Below, piece by piece: positions 48,710 through 60,016 of a stretch of 64,000 bases of DNA (positions are counted from its first letter, which is position 1; every line of letters begins with the position of its first letter). The DNA is from Lolium rigidum (taxonomy: Eukaryota > Streptophyta > Magnoliopsida > Poales > Poaceae), in the NCBI RefSeq assembly GCF_022539505.1, contig NC_061514.1, forward strand, positions 222,293,837-222,357,836, given 5' to 3'. A model generated the notes under the pieces. The model made no database searches. It saw only the letters and a list, made by a program, of their open reading frames with translations, and was not told the DNA's origin. Both the position numbers and the translations under genes were made by a program.

Positions 48710-50205
48710 TGTTGGCGTCAGAAACCCACTGGCGGGCAGAGACGGGCAACACCGTAGAGCCGGGAACAACTAGGGTTGCGGCTGGCCCTAGTCCCTCTGA
48801 GCGACGGCCCGCAAAGCCTCCTGGTCGCACGCACCCATGTTTATCACAAGGGCGTGCCACCTGACCTATACCCGGTCGGGAAGGTGTGGATGATGCCTCG
48901 CTTAGTTTCCTGCAGGGCACACACGTAAACGTTAAATACGAGCCTCGATCGGCTCTCGGGTTATCCCGTGAATCGGCTCAAAGAGCCGATCCACCCATGA
49001 TTCGACGAGGTGTCCGAATATATGGTGGTCCCGCTTGATCAAGGTAAATCTAATGAGATCTACGACGATGTGGGGTTTTCACCGCATAATCGGATCGTCC
49101 TACTCCAGGTTGGGCCTCGCGGCCACGCACGGCGATCGTAAGCCGATCCTAAGCAAGGCCTAAAAACCAACACGAGGTTGATCCTCGGAACATCCTCGCT
49201 TAGGGCCAACGAACGACACCCTACGTGCCGCTGGATCCTCCCCCCTTTGTAAGGCCTAACTATTGCAGATATTAAACTAATCCTTGTAGAACAAGGAGCA
49301 ATCGTAACGGATCAGATCTACTAAACTATGATCAAGCGGGTGCCGCCCCTACGCCTAAGATAGGCGTAAGGGCGGCTAGACATGCAAGGGTTGCACTACG
49401 AAAGCATGCAGCATGAAGAACAATGCAAACCCTAACATGTCTAATATAACTACGTTGCTCGCCATAAAAAAGGCTTCAGTACGAGCAACGCGTGAACAAC
49501 GTAGGCAGGCTTGTGCTGCCTAGATCGCGAGATGCGATCTAGGCAGCATGACCGTTGGATCCTCCCCCCCTTTGTAAGGCCTAACTATTGCAGATATTAA
49601 ACTAATCCTTGTAGAACAAGGAGCAATCGTAACGGATCAGATCTACTAAACTATGATCAAGCGGGGTGCCGCCCCTACGCCTAAGATAGGCGTAAGGGCG
49701 GCTAGACATGCAAGGGTTTCACTACGAAAGCATGCAGGCATGAAGAACAATGCAAACCCTAACATGTCTAAGATAACTACGTTGCTCGCCATCAAAAAGG
49801 CTTCGATACGAGCAACGCGTGAACAACGTAGGCAGGCTTGTGTCTGCCTAGATCGCGAGATGCGATCTAGGCGAGCATGATGCTTACCGGTAGAAACCCT
49901 CGAGACGAAGGAGTTGGCGATGCGCCGAGATTTGTTTGTGGTTGAACGTTGGTTGTTGTTTATTCCATAAACCCTAGGTACATATTTATAGTCCAGCGGA
50001 CTTTCTAATGTGGGCGTGCACTAAACCGCGCACGAGTAAGATTCTACCTCTAAACTAAGATGCGATCTAATATGTTACAGATACACGGGAAATTAAGCCC
50101 AACTTGGTATAAAAGGCCGATCCACGCATTACTTCTATATATATATTCTTCACGTCCATCTTGATCGCGGCCCACCTCTGACTTGGTCAAATTCTGGTGA
50201 TAACA
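48710..50205 (-). repeat. 5' LTR of a gypsy element (1496 bp) with an internal 324-bp tandem duplication
   Basis: The minus strand opens TGTTATCACCAGAATTTGAC at 50205 and ends GACGCCAACA at 48710, followed by the primer-site-like sequence and gag. A TATA-like TATAAATA (minus) lies near 49985. Positions 49233-49556 and 49557-49879 are tandem copies (GGATCCTCCCCCCTTTGTAA starts each). The right flank at 50206 is satellite sequence (ATATCTGAACATATTC), so the element inserted into the telomere-like array. ATATC would be the target duplication. Confidence 0.85.
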
Positions 50206-53063
50206 ATATCTGAACATATTCTTGGGGATATATATATATTTCAATCTCTCTCTCTCGATCTATATATATCGTTGGTGGCCAAGAAAAACACTTATTATAT
50301 ATATACGCATGCACTTTATGCGCAAAGGCGCGGGTGCCTCTAATAATGTGTGTGTGCACTAGCTCGATCGATGATCCCTAAACCTTAAACCCTAAAACCC
50401 TAATCCCTGATCCCTAATTATACCCTAAACGTACACCCTAAACACCCTAAACACTAAACCCTAGACCCTAAACCCTAAACCCTAAACCCTAAACACTAAA
50501 CCCTAAACCCTAAACCCTAACCCTAGACCCTAAACCCTAAACCCTAAACCCTAAACCCTAAATATATTTCAATCTCTCTCTAGATCTATATATCGTTGGT
50601 GGCCAAGAAACAAACTTATATATATACGCATGTACTTTATGCGCAAAGGCGCGGGTGCCTCTAATAATGTGTGTGTGCACTAGCTCGATCGATGATATCC
50701 CTAAACCTTAAACCCTAAAACCCTAATCCCTGATCCCTGATTATACCCTAAATGGACACCCTAAACACCCTAAACACTAAACCCTAAACCCTAGACCCTA
50801 AACACCCCTAAACCCTAAACCCTAAACACTAAACCCTAAACCCTAACCCTAGACCCTAAACGACCCTAAACCCTAAACCCTAAATATATTTCAATCTCTC
50901 TCTAGATCTATATATCATTGGTGGCCAAGAAACACACTTTTATATATACGCATGCACTTTATGCGCAAATTGGCGCGGGTGCCTCTAATAATGTGTGTGT
51001 GCACTCGATCGATGATCCCTAAACCTTAAACCCTAAAACCCTAATCCCTAATCCCTAATTATACCCTAAACGTACACCCTAAACACCCTAAACACTAAAC
51101 CCTAAACCTTAGACCCTAAACCCTAAACCCTAAACACTAAACCCTAAACCCTAAACCCTAAACCCTAACCCCTAGCTAACCCTAAACCCTAAACCCTAAT
51201 TAAACCCTACATATATAGGCCAATGACACTTAATTGTGCATCAAGCAGGCGACCAACTAATTAGCGCTGATAAATTAATTAACTTGATTTTTGACAAGTT
51301 CTCGATCTCGAATGGAAACACATTTGATTAAGTTGTCTCATAATATATATATATATAATTAGTGTGCATGTGTGTGCATGGCATACCTTGCATATCATTC
51401 GTGCATATATTTCAATATATATTTGAACATATTCTTGGGGATATATGTATATTTCAATCTCTCTCTTATCTCGATCTATATATCGTTGGTGGCCAAGAAA
51501 CACACTTATATATATATACGCATGCACTTTATGCGCAAAGGCGCGGGTGCCTCTAATAATGTGTGTGTGCACTAGCTCGATCGATGATCCGTAAACCTTA
51601 AACCCTAAAACCCTAATCCCGGATCCCTAATTATACCCTAAATGTACACCCTAAACACCCTAAACACTAAACCCGGCCTATACCCTATACCCTAAACCCT
51701 AAACACTAAACCCTAAACCCTAACCCTAGCTAGACCCTAAACCCTAAACTCTAAACCCTAAACCCTAAATATATTTCAATCTCTCTCTAGATCTATATAT
51801 CGTTGGTGTGGCCAAGAAATACACTTATATATATATCTACGCATGCACTTTATGCGCAAAGGCGCGAGTGCCTCTAATAATGTGTGTGTGCACTCGATCG
51901 ATGATCCCTAAACCTTAAACCTTAAAACCTAAATCCCTAATCCCTAATTATACCCTAAACGTACACCCTAAACACCCTAAACACTAAACCCTAAACCCTA
52001 GACCCTAAACCCTAAACTCTACACCCTAAACCCTAAACCCTAAACACGTACTAAACCCTAAACCCTAACCCTAGACCCTAAACCCTAAACACTAAACTCC
52101 AAACCCTAAACCCTAAACCCTAGACCCTAAACCCTAATTAATTAACCTTAACCCTAACCCTAACCCTAAACCCTAATACTACATATATATATAGGCCAAC
52201 GACACTTAATTGCGCATCAAGCAGGCGACCAACTAATTAGCGCTGATAAATTAATTAACTTGAATCTTGACAAGTTCTCTCGAATGAAAACACATTTGAT
52301 TAAGTTGCCTCATAATATATATAAAATTAGTGTGCATGCGCGCATGTCATACCTTGCACATATCATTTGTGCATATATTTCAATATATATCTGAACATAT
52401 TCTTGGGGATAAATATATATATTTCAATCTCTCTCTCTCGATCTATATATATATCGTTGGTGGCCAAAAAACACACTTATATATATATACACATGCACTT
52501 TATGCGCAAAGGCGCGGGTGCCTCTAATAATGTGTGTGTGCACTCGATCGATGATACCTGAACCTTAAACCCTAAAACCCTAATCCCTAATCCCTAATTA
52601 TACCCTAAACGTACACCCTAAACACCCTAAACACTAAACCCTAAACCCTAGACCCTAAACCCTAAACCCTAACCCTAGACCCTAAACCCTAAACAGTAAA
52701 CCCCAACCCCAAACCCTGCTAAACCCTAAACCCTAGACCCTAAACCCTAATTAATTAACCTTAACCCTAACCCTAAAACCCTAGCTAGCTAACCCTAAAC
52801 CCTAAACCCTAATTAAACCCTACATATATATAGGCCAACGGCACTTAATTGCGCATCAAGCAGGCGACCAACTAATTAGCGCTGATAAATTAATTAACTT
52901 GAATCTTGACAAGTTCTCTCGAATGAAAACACATTTGATTAAGTTGCCTCATAATATATATACAATTAGTGTGCATGCCCTCATGGCATACCTTGCACAT
53001 ATCATTTGTGCATATATTTCAATATATATCTGAACATATTCTTTGGGATAAATATATATATTT

Positions 53064-53111
<48 letters not shown>

Positions 53112-53817
53112 CTATATATATATCGTTGGTGGCCAAAGAACACACCTATATATACGCATGCACTTTATGCCAAAGGCGCGGGTGCCTCTAATAACGTGTG
53201 TGTGCACTCGATCGATGATCCCTAAACCTTAAACCCTAAAACCCTAATCCCTAATCCCTAATTATACCCTAAACGTACACCCTAAACACCCTAAACACTA
53301 AACCCTAAACCCTAGACCCTAAACCCTAAACACTACACCCTAAACCCTAAACCCTAACCCTAGACCCTAAACACTAAACCCCAAACCCCAAACCCTAAAC
53401 CCTAAACCCTAGACCCTAAACCCTAATTAATTAACCTTAACCCTAACCCTAACCCTAAAACCCTAGTTAGCTAATCCTAAACCCTAAACCCTAATTAAAC
53501 CCTACATATATATATATATATAGGCCAACGACACTTAATTGCGCATCAAGCAGGCGACCAACTAATTAGCGTTGATAGATTAATTAACTTGATTTTTGAC
53601 AAGTTCTCGATCTCAAATGAAAACACATTTGATTTGTCTCATAATATATATATATAATTAGCTAGTGTGCATGTGCGCATGCATGGCATACCTTGCATAT
53701 CATTCGTGCATATATTTCAATATATATTTGAACATATTCTTGGGGATATATATATTTAAATCTCTATGTTATCTCGATCTATATATCGTTGGTGGCCAAG
53801 AAACACACTTATATATA
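50206..53817 (+). repeat. Compound satellite with interstitial telomere-like CCCTAAA arrays
   Basis: Blocks of degenerate plant telomere repeat (runs such as CCCTAAACCCTAAACCCTAA, variants CCCTAGA, CACTAAA and CCCTAATCC) alternate with a conserved non-telomeric block (CGTTGGTGGCCAAG, GCATGCACTTTATGCGCAAA, GGCGCGGGTGCCTCTAATAA). The CGTTGGTGGCC block occurs at about 50270, 50596, 50916, 51486, 51806, 52456, 53126 and 53786. A longer unit with GACACTTAATT...GCATCAAGCAGGCGACC starts at about 51216, 52194, 52832 and 53522. A (TC)n run is at 53067-53108. The C-rich strand is on plus throughout. It is not a true telomere end because it is interrupted and bounded by other DNA. Confidence 0.93.
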
Positions 53818-54289
53818 CTAGTACAAATGCCCGTGCGTTGCCACGGGTCCTCAAATTTAATTTCTCAATGCATATATACAATTCATAAAATTTGAAACAA
53901 ATCAGGGATATCATAATGTACTACAACATGATAATACCGAACGCAATAACAAGACAACATTGTTGCACATCTATGTGGTTTCAAGTTCAAGGTCTTCTTG
54001 TTACTCTTCTACGGTAAGTCTATGCCTGTATTCTGGGCCGGCATAATTGTCAACTCAACAACCTCTCCTTCTGGATGTATATTGTCTCACAAAACGTAGA
54101 TGCTGCAAACACAGGTATAACTAAAGGAATACTATATTTCTGATTAGTCCAAATAACACTCTGGATCGTAGCTTTATGTGTCAAACATACAAAAGAGGCT
54201 CCTCACTCTTTGCAAAAAAGGAAATCCTAACACTTTTTTTTGGAACCCCTTCGCGTAAAAGGAACATGAACGATGTAAAGCCGACCGCC

Positions 54290-54434
54290 TCCTCACTCTC
54301 TCGAGCTCACCCGCTTTATTGAGCTCCACCACTCTCTCGAGAAGCTCGAGCGGAGACCAGTCCCTCCCGTGCCTCTCCATCACTGCTGCGAGGACCGCCG
54401 CAGCTTCGCGTTCGTTGGCCTTCGGAGACCACAC
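54290..54434 (-). other. Exon-like fragment inside the Helitron
   Basis: The minus strand reads MWSPKANEREAAAVLAAVME, RHGRDWSPLELLERVVELNK and AGELERVRRR, an amphipathic helical stretch in a GC-rich block. It probably comes from a captured exon. The family is not recognised. The reading loses coding character after about 54290. Confidence 0.35.
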
Positions 54435-55329
54435 CTAATAGACTCGTGGCCGTCCTCTGCTCGAGATCATGGACGTGGCTGTTCGTGGACGCTCTTGCCT
54501 CTCTATTCAGGATGCAGGTGGAAGCGGGCGGCCCACGGAGCCCACTACCCAAGCCCATGTGTTGCATCGGGAGGAAAAAAATATACGTCTACACGGGCTT
54601 GCCGACGGCGCAACACTTGCGATTTGTGATTTTCTATGCGGTTTTACGTCCAAAATTTGGCAGCATAAACTCATTTTCTCAGGCTTCCGAAAGTTTTTTG
54701 GTCCGCCATTTGCTAGCACAAAAAAAGTGCACACTCCAAAAACAAACCATTCGCAATATCTACAAAAGCAAATACACAATTGATTTAAAACTTGGGATAT
54801 TTGCTAGTAAAAAAGAGGATGAACAAACAGAGAAAAGTGCCCATACAGATAATAACCCTTTTATAATTTTATTTTGGTGCAAATTCAAAGCACGACAGGT
54901 CATCAAATAAATACAAATAGACATGTGAATTTTGAGGTACACTGCATCACAATTACTACAAAACTAATAGTCCCTCCATGCATAAAGGATGACTGAGACT
55001 TTTTAAATAACACAGTTACTACAAAAATAGGTATGTCTAAGTTTCTTCAGTCGTTTATCCGTGAACCGTGAATCTGGACAGGTTGGGACAATATTTATAA
55101 TATAATGCACAATATTTTCTTTTTTGAGATTATCTGCTGCATCAACGCAATGTGGACTGAAGTTTTTCTCGATTCACCATAAAAGTATTAATACAACAAA
55201 TATTCAGCATCAAGCCTGAACTCTACCAACAATAGCTGAACTCTACCAACAATAGTGCTGAACTTGACAAGTTTAAATGTGACAGACACTACGATCTAAA
55301 GAAGCAATACAAGCACTGCTTACAACCAG

Positions 55330-55560
55330 TGGACCAAGATGGTGGTGTTGACTGAACCTGACATAGTGGAAGGAGCAATTTCTTCCCTTGTTCGTACATG
55401 GCCCAGTCCCAGGGAGGAGGAGCATTGATGGGGCGGCGGAGTAGTGGCTCTGGTACGGGCCAGAAAATTAGCGAGGCTCTTGGCGAGCGTGACCACACTG
55501 CCGCCTCGCCGTTCGTCCCTTGGCTTCCACCAGCACCTATGCCTAGACGCTTCAGGTATG
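55330..55560 (-). other. Exon-like GC-rich fragment inside the Helitron
   Basis: The minus strand is open over about 75 codons in two frames (for example RDERRGGSVVTLAKSLANFL). The boundaries and protein are unclear. It is listed as a candidate captured fragment because it is GC-rich against an AT-rich background. Confidence 0.25.
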
Positions 55561-56954
55561 GATGAGATCAATGATATAACATTGACCTTGAGGTAAGCAT
55601 GACTACAAGACAATGAAGTGGCATGCAAATATGTTATACTACAAACCTAAAATAATTATTGAAGCAATTTAGAGTACTTAGCAAAAAAGTTGAGTTACTT
55701 ACCTTGATGATATAGTCATATAGAGCTCCATGTCTTTTGGCAAACTAAAACTTCATCAGGAAAACAGATTTAAAAATTGAAAAGGATAAGAAAATGCAAG
55801 TATCCATAAATTATGTACAACAAGCATTCCGATGAAATACGAAAAAATAATGAATAAGCTTCCACCGTAAATTATGTTTATCAGCTGCACAACTAATCTA
55901 AATCATTATATAGGCTCGACGACATTTGTGTTCCACAAACCCACCACCTCTCATTTACCAAGAGAGCATTGACACAAATATCTAGAAGTTCATAGTTCAG
56001 GATCTCTCCATGTATCCTGAGCCTTTTCTTGAAAGCAAAGAAGTCAAATTCCGCTCAGAATTAGCTTTCTACAAAAACTCAAATTTACATGCCATGTAAA
56101 TCATTCTTTCACTTTAGAAACCTTTGTTAACCTTTTTTTTGCCTTGTTCTTTGTCAATAAACCTAATTAAATTAAACCATCTGAAATACCCAACCTTTTT
56201 TTGCAAGAGTATCTTCATTCTCCCTTCTTTTGAATGCCCAACCTTTGTTAATCTAAATTTAATCCTTGACAACCTTTTGGTGTACTATAGTGGAAAATTA
56301 AAAGAGACATGTTCATTCAACCTCCAATTCGAGATGGTTTGCCACTTATCTTTTCCTTAAAGCCGATGTATCATGCCAAACAGAAACAAGAGCTGCAGCA
56401 AACAATCTGTCTATGAGGCATGTGCCACATTTGCTACTTAGTTACTAAGTTTGATGGACATATAGTGAGTGCAATAATTTGTTGTCTAAACTTTGAAGAT
56501 TTCAAAGTGGGGAAAAGAGCGAGTCAATCCACCCGAAGGGTAAACTCATTACCAAGTTTTGGTGTTTAACAACTGAATAATACATTACCAACTTCTAAGT
56601 ACATACAAAGGAACATGCTAGGAAATGCAACCAAGTTCTCTAACATCTGTCTACTTTTCACCTACTGGACCAACCGTCAATATCTGAAACCATGAAATGC
56701 TTTACTTGGTAAGGAAGTAAATTAATGCAGAATGTATATCAATAAACTATAATATACTTTCATGTGCCCATCCATGTTCTAGCAGGTAGAAAATTGTTTC
56801 ATTAGATTGCTAGTAAGTTAGATTTACATGATCTAGACATAGTTTCTTGTCAGTGATGTTGCATGATGCTCTTAGGGAAATATCAGTCAGAGGTTTGAAG
56901 CATCTGCATCAGTGTATAAATCAGAATATATAAACATTGAATTTCTGTGAATAT

Positions 56955-57030
56955 CACATGCAAGGAGGTGTAGTGTGTTGGCGTACAGTAGGGAGTTCCA
57001 ACACATGCATCGCTGAGGACATCATTGAAG
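56955..57030 (-). other. Exon-like fragment with splice acceptor inside the Helitron
   Basis: On minus, a T-rich tract ending TTTTCATAG (about 57035) is followed by EFFNDVLSDACVGTPYCTP and THYTSLH. A pyrimidine tract and AG before an open stretch fit an exon start. The gene of origin is not recognised. Confidence 0.35.
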
Positions 57031-57639
57031 AATTCCCTATGAAAACAAAAAACTATAGTTGTTAGTGGGACATACCAAAGCTGACCATATATGACCACAT
57101 GTTGGTGACACAGCAAATCAGCTCCCTACTCGTTAAAATCAGAATAAAAAGGTATGGCAATTTTGCATGTAGTTTAGAAGTTCGCTTTCTGCTCGCGGGT
57201 ACACTTATTTCAATCATACAAGCTGTCACTAAGCAGAACCATCAGGAGGTTAAATGGGGACACACATGTAGACAAAAAAAACTGAATCTAGTACCAATTT
57301 ACCTGTGCTGGTAGATTCAAAATGAGCTATTATCTGCATGTACCAACCCTCCATCTATATATAGTACTCATTGTAAGACGCAGGCAAATGAGTAAGCAAA
57401 TTCATGGTCTAAATGGAAACAACATATGCAAAAATATTGCTGCTGCCGCTAGATACAGATCTGAACAAAATACTAAAACATCATCGACCTAACCTCCAAA
57501 TTCTTCTAACCCAAATCAAAACCAAAACACACAAATCCAGGGAAAATCCTAAGGTCTACTCCACCTTTGGACAGACAACAATATAAGAATATAAGAAGAG
57601 ATGTGAGCTCCATCCGGAGATAGAGTTGTGATCTTGTGG

Positions 57640-57965
57640 AGGGGGTTACCAGATGGGGACGGGACTCAAGGATGACCTAGAATAATTGCTCGCAACACTC
57701 TGGCCGGCCGCCGCCTGCCGTCGCCTTTGCTTCTCCGTGTATCTCCCCTTCTCCCCTTGGGCACTGGTGAAGGCCGTCGGTGCCTCAATCTAGGGAAGCG
57801 TGTTTTGGACGCCGACGGGACCCCCAGCTGGATGATGCGCGAGGGAGTTCAAGGCAGGGGAGGGAGGGCCGCCCATCACTGACACTAGATCTCGTCGCCC
57901 ATAGCCTCCCAGCCACTAATTTTCAACCTCAGTCTTGGCTAGCTTCTCTCACACCCACGCGGCGA
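57640..57965 (-). other. GC-rich first-exon-like block inside the Helitron
   Basis: A sharp GC island in AT-rich DNA. The minus strand reads GVPSASKTRFPRLRHRRPSP and KGRRGDTRRSKGDGRRRPAR without interruption, reaching a donor-like CTGGTAACC near 57650. It looks like a captured 5' exon or untranslated region. The source gene is not recognised. Confidence 0.3.
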
Positions 57966-59244
57966 TGGTAAAAGTGTATCTTAGTATCTAGGCCCAACGT
58001 TTCTCAAAAAAAATTATCTAGCCCAACAAAACTACAAGCATTGCCACCGCGCTCCGATTACTGATGATGGTCTGATTATCTAATGTTTCTCACAGAGAAA
58101 GAGGTCTAGGTGTTGTAATGCTAGCGTGTAGTCTAATGCCATTTCAGCTACTCCTATATCCATTTCGTGTTTCACACCACAAGAAAGAAGGTTTCAAAGT
58201 TCACCCATCTTTCAAAATGATATAGGATAAATTATTGAAATGGGTATAATATAAGAAATTTAAGTATCAGATGGCCCTTGAATTGAGTTACTTAGTTCCT
58301 AGAAGGCTGCTTAACGTCAGAAAAAAGCAATTGGCAAGGAATGGTCATGCATATTTGAGACAACACCAATGGTAGTTTGCTAATAAGTTGAAAATTTATG
58401 ACATCAAAGAACACCTGATTTATCACAACACCTTAGTCCATCATTTTATCTACACCCTTCTCTGGTATTGCTGGGAACTGCAGCAATCTTAAATTATCCA
58501 TGTGGGAGTAGTATCAAATATTACAACAGTCCAATACATTGTTTCTAACATGCAGTTAGAGGAAAAAAGTTAGATTCAGATAGTTGCTGGAAATTGAGAA
58601 GTGTGAAAAATAAGGAACCACCAGATCTAAACAAGAAAAGATTGTAAACTCTAGACATCATAAGTTTGGTTACTAATTGAAACACTTCTCAAGATTGTAA
58701 CAAATCAGAAGAAACAAGATATCATAACTTTGAGAAATTTAGGAAAATTGGTGCGTGGAATTTAGAATCTAGGCATCATAACTTTGGTGTGTAACAAATC
58801 AGAAGAAACAAGATATTAGATCATCATCATCTACGTCAGAAACAACAATTGATTCTGTTGGCCATAGACTATCATGTAGAAACATCTGTACAAAGATAGA
58901 TTGGGTTACTTTCCTGTGTGGTATGACAAGTAGTGACGCCAAGGAACTCGAACGGGTGTTGGGGAGGTCAACCGCTGTGGCACAAGTCCATCTTAGTTCA
59001 GATCCTCCACCTCGGCAGATCCTCCACTCGGCAGCTACATCGATGACGGCAGCTACCCAGTCCGATTCAAACTGCCGTTAGCTAATCTCCTCCTCTGCTG
59101 CATCAACAAAAAGAATGATTAGTTGATTGGGGCAAAACGTGATTCTGGATTGCAGCATGGATCGAATTTGGAAGCTGAAGAAACTCAATCCGTTTCAGAG
59201 GAGGTGGTCTGGGAGAGGGATGATTGGATCGGCATGGCCCTGTG

Positions 59245-59385
59245 CGAGGAGACTACCCCCATCCAGTGGCGTGTACTGCATCGCGTCATGCAGCACAGCG
59301 CTGGGTTAGCCGGCCGGGACAACCGCGTCCAGCGCCAGGTTCACGGCCATCAGGGGGCGGGCGAGGTCGAACCGGAAGGAAAAGA
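59245..59385 (-). pseudogene. Captured fragment of a geranylgeranyl diphosphate synthase-like gene
   Basis: Minus-strand reading from 59377 gives FRFDLARPLMAVNLALDAVV, then PAG, a TAA stop (59308-59306), then PSAVLHDAMQYTPLDGG. The spacing AVN-ALDA-VP...H-AM-Y-L-GG matches the N-terminal end of the mature trans-prenyltransferase fold of plant GGPP synthases, which make the C20 precursor of carotenoids, chlorophyll tails and gibberellins in plastids. The normal continuation (K-R-RP, then the DDxxD motifs) is missing: reading runs SLLAQGHADP and stops. It is a dead fragment within the Helitron, near its 5' end. Identification is by pattern only. Confidence 0.5.
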
Positions 59386-59674
59386 AGTGTTGTCATCGAG
59401 TCGGCATGGTCCTGCGGCGGCGGATAGTGGGAGTCGGCGTGGTCCTGCGGCGGCGTGGAAGAAATCGGCGGCGGGGCCGAACCTAGGAAGCGGCCGGCGG
59501 TTCCTGAGCGAGGTAGTGGTGCTTGGGAAGGAAACGGGTATATTGAGCTTGGCCCATTTATGCGTGGCGCTTCCCAGGTGCGGAGCGGGAGTACCACGAA
59601 GACGACCAAAAGGTTGTCGTAGTGCGAGTTAGGGCAGAATAGGGAACATGTTCCTCCTTTTTAAGTAGTGTAGA

Positions 59675-59720
59675 TACGCATGCACTTTATGCGCAAAGGC
59701 GCGGGTGCCTCTAATAATGT
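59675..59720 (+). repeat. Telomere-like satellite unit, continuation after the Helitron
   Basis: TACGCATGCACTTTATGCGC continues the unit broken at 53817 and runs to CTCTAATAATGT at the N gap. This shows that the satellite array continues into the gap. Confidence 0.93.
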
Positions 59721-59820
59721 NNNNNNNNNNNNNNNNNNNNNNNNNNNNNNNNNNNNNNNNNNNNNNNNNNNNNNNNNNNNNNNNNNNNNNNNNNNNNNNN
59801 NNNNNNNNNNNNNNNNNNNN
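59721..59820. other. Assembly gap (100 N)
   Basis: Exactly 100 N, with satellite on the left and a different gypsy on the right. The real distance is unknown. Collapsed satellite repeats are a likely cause. Confidence 0.99.
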
Positions 59821-60016
59821 TCTTTTCGTCACGCTTGGTGACGGTAGAGGCTGTCCAATCTCCGGGCCTGGCTGCTGAACTTGGTGGCGCCGGCGGCGCC
59901 GGAGCTGGGGAAGGAGCGCTGGGGGCGCCTTCCTTCGAAAGAATCGAGGAAGATTTGGCGGCTGCACCGCCGCTCGTGGAACTGGCGGCGGCGCGAGGGT
60001 TCTTCTTCTTCACCAT
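59821..60016 (-). CDS. Antisense ORF of a gypsy element (transposase_28 / 'putative gypsy type transposon' type), N-terminal part
   Basis: The ATG at 60016 on minus opens MVKKKNPRAAASSTSGGAAA, a low-complexity Ala/Pro/Ser region, then PGDWTASTVTKRDEK up to the gap. GDW-AST-TKRDEK is the conserved start of the long plant protein family annotated as putative gypsy-type transposon (PF04195). The host element is in plus orientation (3' LTR at 60940), so the ORF runs against it between pol and the 3' LTR, as reported for additional antisense ORFs in Tat-lineage plant gypsies. The function is unknown. It is open over all 65 visible codons. Confidence 0.7.

Larger units (their letters stand above)
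53818..59674 (-). mobile_element. Helitron, 5857 bp, minus orientation, with gene fragments
   Basis: The 5' end on minus is TCTACACTACTTAAAAAGGA (59674-59655). The 3' end on minus has a hairpin CCCGTG-6 nt-CACGGG (53847-53830), 8 bases and CTAG (53821-53818). It sits between A (53817) and T (59675). Joining the flanks restores the satellite unit CACTTATATATATACGCATG seen elsewhere in the array, so both ends are exact. No Rep/helicase ORF is seen, so it is non-autonomous. The interior holds several exon-like pieces on minus and long AT-rich stretches. Confidence 0.93.

Noticed and set aside
50370..53500. A true chromosome end
   Set aside because: The CCCTAAA blocks are short, degenerate and interrupted by a conserved non-telomeric block, and single-copy or TE DNA lies on both sides. 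It is interstitial or subtelomeric, not terminal.
50206..53817. CRISPR-like array because of regularly spaced repeats
   Set aside because: Eukaryotic satellite: repeats are long and diverged, spacers are themselves repeats, and no cas genes occur.
59123..59632. 169-codon plus-strand ORF inside the Helitron
   Set aside because: The opposite strand carries the GGPP synthase-like reading, which explains the GC content. The plus ORF resembles nothing known to me.
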